A stretch of DNA of 64,000 nucleotides from assembly GCF_031143425.1 (NCBI RefSeq), contig NC_090437.1, positions 1,178,842,863 through 1,178,906,862 on the forward strand, in the 5' to 3' direction. Below the pieces are notes generated by a model, which searched no databases, was not told the DNA's origin, and was given only the letters and a program-made list of their open reading frames with translations. Each line of letters opens with the position of its first letter. The first letter of the stretch is position 1. Shown here one piece after another: positions 54,734-64,000 of the stretch. The translations under genes were made by a program, and so were the position numbers. The DNA comes from Pleurodeles waltl (taxonomy: Eukaryota; Chordata; Amphibia; Caudata; Salamandridae).

Positions 54734-57700
54734 CTACGCATTCCTAAAATATTTTCTCGCTATCTCGTTAGTCAGAACTTATGTTTTGGATTACTTGCTA
54801 TGCTTCTGGTTTCCAGAACTCTTCCAATTAGAATTTAAACCATTGCTGCGCTGCTGAAGGTCTGTTTTTTTTTAATTTTCTTCTCGTATTAAATGCCTCT
54901 GGTTTCGACTTCCACTTTTAGAAGTTATGCTTTTCCTGGTAAATTTCATGCCATTACTGTTTGATTTGTTCATTCTAATATCTATTTGCCAATTATTTCT
55001 ACCCCGATCTATGTTTTGTAACATCATTAATGGCTTACCAGGTTTCAGATTACAAGAATATATAAACATTCATGTTTGTTGATTTTTGTTGATACGTTGC
55101 AAGAAAATACAGTGAAGTACACGGTTTACAGTATTGCCCTAAGTAGCAACTCAGTGGAAATGAGCCTAATGCCTAAAGAATTCGAGAAGCAGTTTATATA
55201 CGGCAGCCCCTTTTGCTTGTAGTTATGGGTGGGTCGTTCCAAACGAATTTTGAGGCAAACACCTTGTAATATTGGGATGGCCCTTCCCAGGCTATCACGA
55301 AAATCACCGACGAAGACTTCAAAGGCCTCATTCTGAAATCATTGTAACGTTGTCCCGTGATGAAGGGACACCTGAAACTTAAGAACGCCTAGAAGACGTG
55401 CAAACCTGTTTCTACATATACTGATTCTTTAATATTATGTGATTACCCAGGCAAAATCTAGTGAACTCTACTTGGTCCATCTCTCATTGTATACCACCAT
55501 TCTTGTGTTTTAAAAGGTAAACTGCAGAGATAATTCCCAAAACACACACTCTGTTCGTCCTGTCAGAGTTAGCTAAGGTTTTTCCCCCTGCCCTGATGCA
55601 CGGATGTTGAGTCGCTAAATAGTGAGATGTAGACTTAGTGCAAGTAAGAGTCCTTAGATCCCAAATGATAGCACAAGGTTAGCCCCTTGTCAGACCTTGG
55701 TCCTTCCACAGTGTTATTTGCGCTGTGGGAGTTGCGAAAGGGCAACAAATGAGTTAGCAAACTGTTACGGTCCCTGCTGTCATGATCACCGAGACCCGTG
55801 GTAGAAAATCATTTGAATGACTATAAAAGGTGAAGACAGTGTTAGCAAAGGCTACGCCTGGTGATCCCTAAACACGTTACATGATTTGGCATGATTTGAG
55901 GAAAAGCAAGGGTGGAGACGCTTCTCCCAGCTCCCACACTATGGATCCCTCATCCATCTGTTATACTTAAAGAAAACAGTCTCGATGCTTTTGCCAGTTG
56001 TTAAAAATCTATGTCTTGAAGCGTTATAGCCTGGTACTGAGGGCTTTACCGGTAGTTAAAGGCCTTAAACCCGAGCTTTCGGCCTGAGCTGCAGGCATGG
56101 GCTTAAAACGGGGGAAGCAGCCCTTAAAAACTAGTATATCCAGGTGCTACCAGAATATTCCACCCACTAAAGGCTGAGTTTTTTTTATTAAAATGGGAGA
56201 AAAGGAAAGAAAAACATTGGCAGCAAGCCTGTATCAGTCATTTTAAGTCCCGATCCACTTCATGCAGTGGCACAACAAAGGCCCCCTCAGCCCCCGTGAG
56301 AGTGGGTGGGGGGTGGTGCAAGCTCCAGGGGACCACCTTAACACATAAACATGACCTGAGAGCTCCTGGGTGAGTTCGAAGAGGGGGCCCTCCATGTACT
56401 TTGCATGGGGGGGCCTCAAGTTTCGTTACGTCACTGACTTCATGGTCTTCGTGGATCTCTCAGCATTACATAGTTCTGAACGGATCTTTACCCACAAGTC
56501 TTACGAGAGTATTCCAGTTTGCTGAAAACCTAGGGTGTACATGCTGTTTTTAAATTAAAACTCAAATCAAATCCACAAGGGTCATTAAAAAAAATATGTC
56601 TATTGGTTGATTGACCAATCTGAGATCCTTAAACTCTAGTAAAAGGTTAATGAGAGACTGGTGGTTGTAAAGGCTGATGTAGTGGTAGTATGGTCTGTCA
56701 CAGTTCAGTATCCCTAAACTTTCACACCTAGACACTATTTCAACTTGAAAAGCAAACGCTTATTGATAACAGGAAGAATTCCTTGTTGGATTTTGCTTTG
56801 CCTTCAAAAATGAAATAGTGCTGTGGAAAATGTAGGGCCAGATAATCAAAGATTAGATTTAGCGATTCCCAAAGTGTGAATTTTAACGAGTCACAAAATT
56901 ACTGGTACAAACCCTGATCCATAATTAGCCTTTTCTTAAAAGTTTCAATTGTGATTTACCTATTCACCAAATGCTATTTCTGGGCAGTCATAATTTGCAA
57001 ATCCAGAGTCACAAATTGCAAAAGTAACATTGGAAGAGACTGATGACATCACAATCAAGGAACACTTCACTTCATGTTTAGGAGAGGAGAGAGAGAGTTA
57101 GTACCGGAGGAGAAACACACTTGTGAAGTACTGTGAATGTCACTCAACAGAGCAGAGAAGAAATGACAAAAAGGTGGGACAGTGTGAATGAAGTCTCATA
57201 TTAAAGAAAAGGTGAAATGGAGGAAAATAGAAGGAAGTAGAACTGGAGGAGGCCCTTCCCTTGAACCTAATCCTACACCTATGGGGGGAAATGTTAGCGT
57301 ACCATCCAGCCATAAGCCCTGATAGGAGTCAGCTCTATTAATACTTCAGCACCGTAAAGAACATCCACAGATCAGTGAAGCCCTAAAATAAAAATAAAAC
57401 TGATATATAGATCGTTATACATATTTTGAAAACAAGTACATTTTAATTTAATTGCTATCATCTGATACAGAAACATTGCTCAATATTGCTTTTTGTCTCA
57501 CACCTCTCCTTATCTGACTGCCCAGTTGGGCACAAAACAGTTCAGCAATCAAATCTTTGCAGTGGTTTCTTGTGCAAAATAGAGTTATATTCAGACCTAT
57601 TACTACAACATACACATCACTCTATTAACATCTCCTAACTTAAAAGAAAAGTGATACAGACCACAGTTAACCCTGCGCTCAGCTGTCACTGAAAACTACA

Positions 57701-58805
57701 ACAGTCAGATATGGTGATGCAGAAGCATCTGTTATATGGTTCCCACTGAAAAGGTAGGACTGCATATGAGGACAACAGAACCTCAGGTCATAGGAACTGA
57801 GTCCATCTATTCCATCAGGAACTGTCGGCCTAATTTGTAGCTAGCAGCTCACAGTGCCTCACCTGAACCCCCAACCTTCCCAGGATAACAGATGATTTGG
57901 GCAACCTCGAACATGACCACTGACTCACAAGGAAGTTGTGGAAACAGATCTTCCCCTTTTTCATCCTTTCTTCGTTTACTGATGCATGCCCAGGGTAAAT
58001 ACAAGCAAGATAGCCTTATTGAAATAATCGTATTCTTGCATAGAGAGAATGAGCTGTGATGATTAGGCAAAAGAAACAAAGCATTGTAACCAGCAGTACC
58101 AACAAGGTGAATAGAATAAATCCAACCATTTCAATCCTATTTCTATTTACTGCTAACTATCACCACCTACACTCTGAAAGCAGTGTGTGTAACCTCTGCC
58201 CGATCAAGGAGGATAGCCTGTGGCTCCATACTGGGATCACTGAGCCAGGGAGCCAGTCTAGAGTACATTTTGGCAATCCTCTAAAAGATGGAAAGTCAGC
58301 ATCAGCAGAACTGTTTATTGAGTACAGTATCCCTTCCAGGACAATCATGGCCGGAGTGCTCCTCTAACCCCTGTAGGGAAGTGCACCATTTTTACAATCA
58401 AAACAAGACTGTCTTAGAGATGCGGCTCCGATGCAATGATATGTCTAGGTTCCAGGAGCTGTCTCCAAATGGCCAATGCAAATCCTAGGATATCTTATTC
58501 TATGTTCTTAGCCTTGGAAACTGTACAGATTACATAGCAAGAAAGGCTTACTAAAAACAAGCATCATGTACAGTGTAGTCTCAGAATAATATCGTGCAAG
58601 CATAAAACACATAAAATAAAACTGCTAAAAATGATGTCAGCCTAAAATGTGTACAATATAAAGCTAAAATGGAGAACCAAAGTGGGGCCAAGAAGCAGAA
58701 GCAGGAAGCGAAAATCCTTCGGCATTGAATGCAGTCTTCTGAGATAAAACAAAGGCTTCAAAAACAGGTTGTTTAATCAGTAAGTAGGAAGTTACTATTG
58801 GTGTT
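54734..58805. other. Anonymous intergenic DNA
   Basis: About 4 kb without a recognisable gene. Frames up to 103 codons (58056-58367) lack motifs. 56833-57060 looks like a fragment of the GGGCCAGAT-type MITE seen at 27684, with the shared GGGCCAGATaatC start and GAGTCACAAATTGCAAA blocks. Confidence 0.5.
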
Positions 58806-60930
58806 TGTTGCACTTTTGCTTATGCAGGGTCATCCCCAGACTTTTTTGCCTCCTGCCTCCTATTTTTTTCTGACATGTTGCTGTTGGCTTTTCAACTCTG
58901 AGCACTTTACCACTGCTAACCAGTGCTAAAGTGCATATGCTCTCCTGTTTAAATTGTATGTAAGTGGTTTATCCATGATCGGCATATTTGATTTACTAGT
59001 AAGTCCCTAGTAAGGTGCACTAGAGGTGCCAGGGCCTGTAAATCAAATGCTACTAGTGGGCCTGCAGCACTGGTTGTGCCACCCTCATAAGTAGCTCTGT
59101 AATCATGTCTCAGACCTGCCACTGCAGTGTCTGTATGTGTATTTTTACACTGTAAATTCGACTTGGCAAGTGTACCCACTTGCCAGGCCTAAACCTTCCC
59201 TTTCCTTACATGTAAGGCACCCCTAAGGTATGCCCTAGGTAGCCCCAAGGGCAGGGTGCAGTGTATGGATAAGGTAGGACATATAGTAATGTGGTTTATA
59301 TGTCCTGACAGTGAAATACTGCCAATTTCGTTTTCACTGTTGCAAGGTCTGTCTCTCTCTCATAGGATAATATGGGGGCTACCTTTAAATATGATTAAAG
59401 TGTAGATTCCCCTAGAGAGTAGATGGACATGTGGAGTTTGGGATCCCTGAACTCACAATTTAAAAATACATCTTTTAGTAAAGTTGATTTTAAGATTGTG
59501 CGTTTGGAAATGCCACTTTTAGAAAGTGAGCATTTTCTTGCTTAAACCATTCTGTGACTCTGCCTGGTTTGTGGATTCCCTGTCTGGGTCAGTTTGACAG
59601 TTGGGTTGTTTTTCACCTCACACCAGACAGTGACACAAAGGGAGCTGGGGTGTGATCTGCATTTCCTGATTAGCCATCTCTGCTAGGAGGGAGGGGTGGA
59701 GTGGTCACTCTCATCTGAAAGGACTGTGCCTGCCTCTGACAATGCTGTCTCCAGCCCCCTGGTGTGTGTCTGAGGCCTTGCCTGGGCAAGGCAGGATTTC
59801 ACAAGAAGGTGTGAGACCCCTTTGAAGAAAGGTGACTTCAAAGACTAAAATGGGTATAAGAAGGGCACCCAAACTTACAAACTTCAGAAACACTTCTGGA
59901 ATCAAGGGGAACCTCTGCCTGGAGAAGAGCTGATCGCTGAGGAACAAGTGCTGCCCTGCCTGTGACTGTGCTTTGTGGAGCTTTCCTGCAGTGCTGCTTC
60001 TGCCAGAGTAAGAGGGCAAAGACTGGACTTTGTGTGCCTTCCATCTTGAAGAAGAAATCTCCAAGGGCTTGATGTAGAGCTTGCCTCCTGTTGTTGAAGT
60101 CTCAGGGATAGCAAAGACTTCTTCCTGCCAGCACCTGGAGTCTCTGGAGAGACCCCTACTCTGCTCTGTGGTGCCCTTCCAGTTCCTGGGACCCTGAAAG
60201 GAGAGGCTGGCAGCCTAAGGACAAAAATACACGCACCAAGCGCCGTGCGGAGAAAAGATCGACGCGAATCCGATCGCGGCTGAGAAAACGACGCGACGCC
60301 GGCTCCGCAGCTGAGAAACGACGCCGCAGGAAACGCGACCGAAGAATCGACGCCCGGAGCAGGAGAAACGACGCGCAGCATCGCTGACGAAGGCTGAGAG
60401 ATCGCAACCTGCGCCGCGGGACTTTCGGACCGTCGCGGGGCTGGCTTTTTCGACGCGCATCGCCGTGCCGAGCTGTTTTCGACGCATATAACCGTGCAGG
60501 GTTATTTTCGACGCACACCGCCCGTGCGGGGTTATTTTTGACGCAAACCAGGTACATTTACACGCTAGCAGCGCTAGTGTGTTGTTACAACTACCTAAAG
60601 ACTCTTTTTATTTTAAACCTTTTAAAAATCATAACTTGACTGGTGTATGTTGGATTTTTGTCGTTTTGGTCTTGTTTTGTCTAGATAAATATTTCCTATT
60701 TTTCTAAACTGGTGTTGTGTCATTTTGTAGTGTTTTCATTAAGTTACTGTGTGTGTTGGTACAAATACTTTACGCCCAGCACTCTGAGGTTAAGCCTACT
60801 GCTCTGCCAAGCTACCAAGGGGGTAAGCAGGGGTTAGCTGAGGGTGATTCTCTTTTATCCTAACTAGAGTGAGGGTCCTTGCTTGAACAGGGGGTAACCT
60901 GACTGTCAACCAAAGACCCCATTTCTAACA
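58806..60930 (+). repeat. Family C 5' LTR
   Basis: 2125 bp from TGTTGCACTTTTGC to CATTTCTAACA. Contains TATAAG at 59855-59860 and, downstream of it, a block dense in CpG (about 60225-60545) with many CGACGC motifs. Short direct repeats GTGC-GGGTTATTTT-GACGCA lie at 60496-60545. Frames on the minus strand in this block (for example 60156-60557) are compositional artefacts. Confidence 0.92.
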
Positions 60931-60931
60931 T

Positions 60932-60949
60932 TGGTGACCAGCGGTCGGG
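60932..60949 (+). promoter_or_regulatory. Candidate primer-binding site of family C element
   Basis: TGGTGACCAGCGGTCGGG begins one base after the LTR end, the expected position. I could not assign a tRNA. CAGCGGT-GGGATT further in resembles the 3' end complement of some tRNA-Leu, but the spacing is off. Confidence 0.55.
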
Positions 60950-61173
60950 ATTGGACTTGTATTTGTACTTGACATACAGTGATTAAGTGTACACTACTGT
61001 TTTGATCTCAGACCACTACGTGACCACATACTACTTGTTTGGTGATCTTTTGATTTTTCTCTTAAGGACTCCTTTTTGTTTTACTTCCATGATTTTGCTG
61101 ATCCCTTGACTGATTCTTTTTACTTCATTGGGAATTTATTTTCTGCCTTTGGAACTTTGCACTTGTGACCATC

Positions 61174-63903
61174 ATGTCTCAATCTGGAGATGCAACAGCT
61201 GGAGCTGTGTTTGAAATGGAGAAACTGAAGGAGTACTCAGTTGCTCAATTGAAACAGTTCCTTAAAGATCTTGACTGTCCCACTGAGAGCTCCACCAGGG
61301 AGGGGGAGCTGCAACAGGCACAGAGGGCCGAGGTGACAATCAAGAAGGCTGGAGGGCACACAGAGGAGGAGAATGTGGGTGGGGAAGTGCAGAGGATACA
61401 CAGTGGTGTAGTGGAGGTACCTGTTACGCCTGGGGGGAGGGTCCCCAGGAGGGGTAGCAGGGTGTCATCCAAGGGTCTGACTCCTAAAGAGTTACAGGAC
61501 AGACAGGCAGAAAGGGTTCGCCGGTTGGAGGCAGAAAAGTTGAGGATGCAAAGGGAGTATGACAGGTGGGAAAAGTTGGAAGAAAGGAGGAGGAACTTAG
61601 AGATTAAAAAAATGATTTATGCTTACGAGCTTAAATTGAAAGAGCTGGAAGTCATGAGGGCTGAGTCCAGCTGGAATGGTGGCAGCAACAATTGTATATC
61701 CAGTGATGCTGCAGAAGTGCACATGCCCAGAGAGGTGGTGCCCTACTTGAAGGAGGGAGTTAACACACGCCAGGAGGTTCAGGGGTATGAGGTAGCTCCA
61801 GTGATGCACAGGGTCCCTGAGGTGGATTGGGGAACTGGCATGGGGAGTCATATTCCTACTGGTGGGAGGGACACTCTACTGACTCTAGGTGAGAGTGACA
61901 GGGAGAGGGGTTCCCCCCAGGTAGAAGTCCTGGTTATGGAGTGTGAAAACATCCCAGAAGAGTGTGGGTTGAGTGTCAGGGACAGTCAGGTACTGTCTCA
62001 CCAGTCTCAGGAGGGTGATGTGGGGTGCTTTTTCAAAGCAGAGTCACTGGATGGTTGGGTGAAGGGTACTTTGGTTAATTCATGTGAGGGGCTGAGTGAT
62101 GTAATTGCTGGAGAGCATATGTCTAGTCCTTATTTTCCAGAGCTATGCCAACACCAGGTGGAGTGTGAGTTCTCTGACCCCAGGGAGCTTACAATGGAGG
62201 CAGACTTCTGGGTGAGTACCAGAGAGTCTGAAGAGGCATTTGGGGGTGCTCCTGAGAGGAGTGGTCTAGGTAGTTCCCAACCAGGTGAGGTAGGGAAGGA
62301 TTGTAGTGTCCCAGGTAGGTCCCAGTGTAGTGGGGTGGGTGAGGGACCCCATGTCCAGTCTCAGAGGAGAGGGAATGGGGATGGGTTGAGGCCCAAGGTG
62401 CCCGAGATCCGGTCCCAGGTCCTGGAGGGTTCCCTGCGGGAACACCAGGAGGGGAGCCTAGCCTGTACCATAGGGCCATCTGTTGAGGGAGACCCCACAG
62501 TGTCAGGAGAACTTGGGGGGGCCGCTGTAGCCAGCGTCCCACCAGTTCTGGTGTCTGGCAGTACCACTCCTAGTGAGGGGGTGCAGAAGTCCAGACAGAG
62601 GGTTGAGAGGGGGTTGCGGACCCCAGTGGAGAACCTGGAGGGTCAGGAGTCAGCTCTGAGAGCAGAGCCCCCCATGAATGACCTTGGTGAGACCATTTCT
62701 GGGTTGGGGGGAATCCAGACTCTGTCAGATGGGCAGAGGTCAGGAGACCTGCGCCAGCCAGACTCTTGTGTGGCCCTTCGGGACAGTGTGTCCCTTGAGG
62801 GGGGTAAGTGTGCCCCCCTGGAAGTCCTGGTGTGCCAGGCAATGGTTCAACCGCAGGGTGGTGACTCTGGGTTGAATGATCAGGTTCAGGGGGTAAACTC
62901 TGACCTGATGGGGGGTAAGCGTGCTCCCAAGGAAGTCCTGGTGTGCCAGGCAGTGGTTCAACCGCAGGGTGGTGACCCTGGGTTGGATGACCAGGTTCAG
63001 AGGGTAAACTCTGACCTGGTAGGGGGTAGGTATGCCCCCCAAGAAGTCCTAGTTTGCCAGGCAGTGATCCAGTCTGGGGGTACAGGCCCTGGATTGGGAG
63101 GCCAGGTTAAGGGTGTCCCCCCTGACCTGGAGGAAGGGGCTACTGCTAACAGTGCCCCTACCATGTTGTCTTCTGGGGGGGCCGCTCCTAGTTGGGTGGT
63201 TCAGGACCCCAGAAGAGAGGGCAGGGGGAGGGAAGCCTCACCCCTGGCCCTGGTCCAACCTGAAGGTACAGACCCCAGGTTGGAGGATCAGTTGCAGGTT
63301 AACATCCCTGCACTGATGGAAGAATTGTGCAGGACTGCTTCTACAAGCACCCTGACAGTTTTTGACTCTGGGGGTGCCGCTTCTGCGGGGAGGGTACAGA
63401 GCCCCAGAGGGGAGGACCAGGGTCAGGTTAACATCCCTGACCTGGTGGAAGAGAGAGTGGTCAAAGGGTGCCAGGCACCTGGGGCTACCACCCCCCACTC
63501 TCCACAGTCACAGTGGTTAGAGAGGCCTGAGGTCGGGCTCTCATCCCTGACAGTTGTCTGGGGCCACTGTGGCTTGCTGTCCTGGTGGACAGAGTTGCCC
63601 CTGGGGGGGGGAGGACGAGAGTCACACCCCGGGGGTGGAGTGGGCAACACCACTGTGTTGGCCCTGGTGGTACTATCTGCCCATTGCAATACATCTGTGA
63701 GCAAAGTAAAGTTAGGTGTTGCACAGATGGTGTCTGTAGATGTGGAGAAGGGTTCCCCATGGGTTAGCTTAGTGGGCCCTGAGAGTATGGACAGAGGGAT
63801 CCAACTGGAGTCAGGAAGGCGTAGAACTGGAACATGCCCCTGCTGTTGTGGGCCTGGGTCCCTGTTCTATCGCCCCAATCAGGGAAGTACATCAAGGTAT
63901 TGA
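61174..63903 (+). CDS. Gag-like protein of family C element
   Basis: 909 codons from the ATG at 61174; the frame is open slightly further up, but only with a GTG. The N-terminus (EKLKEYSVAQLKQFLKDLDCP) resembles the short helical, SAP-like start seen in some vertebrate Ty3-type Gag proteins. Residues ~105-165 form a charged, probably coiled-coil helix (QAERVRRLEAEKLRMQREYD…). The remaining ~700 residues are Gly/Ser/Glu/Gln-rich and low in complexity. They include three 37-residue repeats (EVLVCQA-VQPQGGD core) coded at 62800-63132. No CCHC knuckle, protease or RT motif is seen. The stop is 35 bp before the 3' LTR. The long open frame with in-phase repeats suggests past selection for coding. 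Alternatively it may be a decayed gag kept open by G/C-rich composition. Function is inferred from position only. Confidence 0.75.
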   Translation: MSQSGDATAGAVFEMEKLKEYSVAQLKQFLKDLDCPTESSTREGELQQAQRAEVTIKKAGGHTEEENVGGEVQRIHSGVVEVPVTPGGRVPRRGSRVSSKGLTPKELQDRQAERVRRLEAEKLRMQREYDRWEKLEERRRNLEIKKMIYAYELKLKELEVMRAESSWNGGSNNCISSDAAEVHMPREVVPYLKEGVNTRQEVQGYEVAPVMHRVPEVDWGTGMGSHIPTGGRDTLLTLGESDRERGSPQVEVLVMECENIPEECGLSVRDSQVLSHQSQEGDVGCFFKAESLDGWVKGTLVNSCEGLSDVIAGEHMSSPYFPELCQHQVECEFSDPRELTMEADFWVSTRESEEAFGGAPERSGLGSSQPGEVGKDCSVPGRSQCSGVGEGPHVQSQRRGNGDGLRPKVPEIRSQVLEGSLREHQEGSLACTIGPSVEGDPTVSGELGGAAVASVPPVLVSGSTTPSEGVQKSRQRVERGLRTPVENLEGQESALRAEPPMNDLGETISGLGGIQTLSDGQRSGDLRQPDSCVALRDSVSLEGGKCAPLEVLVCQAMVQPQGGDSGLNDQVQGVNSDLMGGKRAPKEVLVCQAVVQPQGGDPGLDDQVQRVNSDLVGGRYAPQEVLVCQAVIQSGGTGPGLGGQVKGVPPDLEEGATANSAPTMLSSGGAAPSWVVQDPRREGRGREASPLALVQPEGTDPRLEDQLQVNIPALMEELCRTASTSTLTVFDSGGAASAGRVQSPRGEDQGQVNIPDLVEERVVKGCQAPGATTPHSPQSQWLERPEVGLSSLTVVWGHCGLLSWWTELPLGGGGRESHPGGGVGNTTVLALVVLSAHCNTSVSKVKLGVAQMVSVDVEKGSPWVSLVGPESMDRGIQLESGRRRTGTCPCCCGPGSLFYRPNQGSTSRY
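62800..63132 (+). repeat. Three 111-bp in-frame tandem repeats
   Basis: Units start GGGGGTAAG/GGGGGTAGG at about 62800, 62911 and 63022. Each is 37 codons. Units 1 and 2 are close and unit 3 is more diverged. Weaker DQ-QVNIP-L-EE echoes follow at about 63280-63450. Confidence 0.88.
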
Positions 63904-63938
63904 TTGTTCTCCCCTGGCTTTAGGCTGGTAGGGGGTCG

Positions 63939-64000
63939 TGTTGGACTTTTGCTTATGCAGGGTCATCCCCAGACTTTTTTGCCTCCTGCCTCCTATTTTT
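63939..64000 (+). repeat. Start of family C 3' LTR (truncated by window edge)
   Basis: TGTTGGACTTTTGC onward repeats 58806-58867 with one or two differences. A GGTAGGGGG stretch just before it could serve as polypurine tract. Confidence 0.93.

Larger units (their letters stand above)
58806..64000 (+). mobile_element. Family C LTR retroelement with gag-like ORF only (3' end beyond window)
   Basis: 5' LTR 58806-60930, internal region 60931-63938, then the start of the 3' LTR at 63939, which repeats the first ~60 bases of the 5' LTR and is cut by the window edge. The internal region is only 3.0 kb and holds one plus-strand ORF. There is no protease, reverse transcriptase or integrase, so it must rely on enzymes from elsewhere. 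With solo LTRs at 20024 and 32625 and a fragment at 39614, it is the most frequent LTR family in the window. Confidence 0.9.

Noticed and set aside
60156..60557. 133- and 159-codon minus-strand frames with Arg/Ser-rich translation
   Set aside because: They are antisense to the CpG-rich block of the family C LTR and have no motif. This is a compositional artefact.

Overview
The window looks like repeat-dominated chromosomal DNA from a large-genome vertebrate, most likely a salamander or newt. This is inferred from the density and nesting of endogenous retroviruses, solo LTRs and MITE-like foldbacks, and from the absence of any recognisable host exon. No host protein-coding gene, rRNA or intact tRNA gene was found. 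Nearly every long open frame belongs to a retroelement.

Layout. 1-2428: anonymous DNA. 2429-4019: solo LTR of retrovirus family B with a perfect 4-bp target-site duplication (TSD). 4020-7949: anonymous DNA with a tandem array of about 154-bp palindromes and an inverted repeat. 7950-22800: an old, decayed minus-strand provirus of family A (LTRs 8394-10018 and 18789-22359), bracketed by a direct repeat of about 440 bp. Its upstream LTR is split by a solo LTR of an unrelated family C (20024-21956, TSD GTTCT). 22801-32624: anonymous DNA with several MITE/foldback elements. 32625-34725: another solo LTR related to family C. 34726-40929: anonymous DNA with a decayed family C LTR fragment. 40930-54729: a young, nearly intact minus-strand provirus of family B with almost identical LTRs and TSD ATGC. 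54730-58805: anonymous DNA. 58806 to the window end: a plus-strand family C element with a 2.1-kb LTR and a single gag-like ORF, its 3' LTR cut by the window edge.

Proviruses A and B are relatives. Both have a primer-binding site complementary to the 3' end of initiator tRNA-Met, a PPPY motif and one CCHC knuckle in Gag, no stop between gag and pro, a gammaretrovirus-like Pol with a GPY/F-type integrase end, an unusual acidic or charged tail after integrase, and an Env with CXXC in SU. TM carries an immunosuppressive-like stretch followed, in B, by C-X7-CC. Copy B is interrupted by an in-frame TGA in the integrase zinc domain and by an env frameshift before the membrane anchor. Its gag has no obvious AUG. 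Copy A carries many stops and frameshifts plus large deletions in capsid and integrase.

The items most worth following up are: the Pol tail; a LTR stem-loop with a compensatory base-pair change between families; the tRNA-iMet primer with an uninterrupted gag-pro-pol frame; the 440-bp duplication around provirus A, which suggests recombination between two insertions; the gag-only family C element with in-frame 111-bp repeats; and the 154-bp palindrome array.
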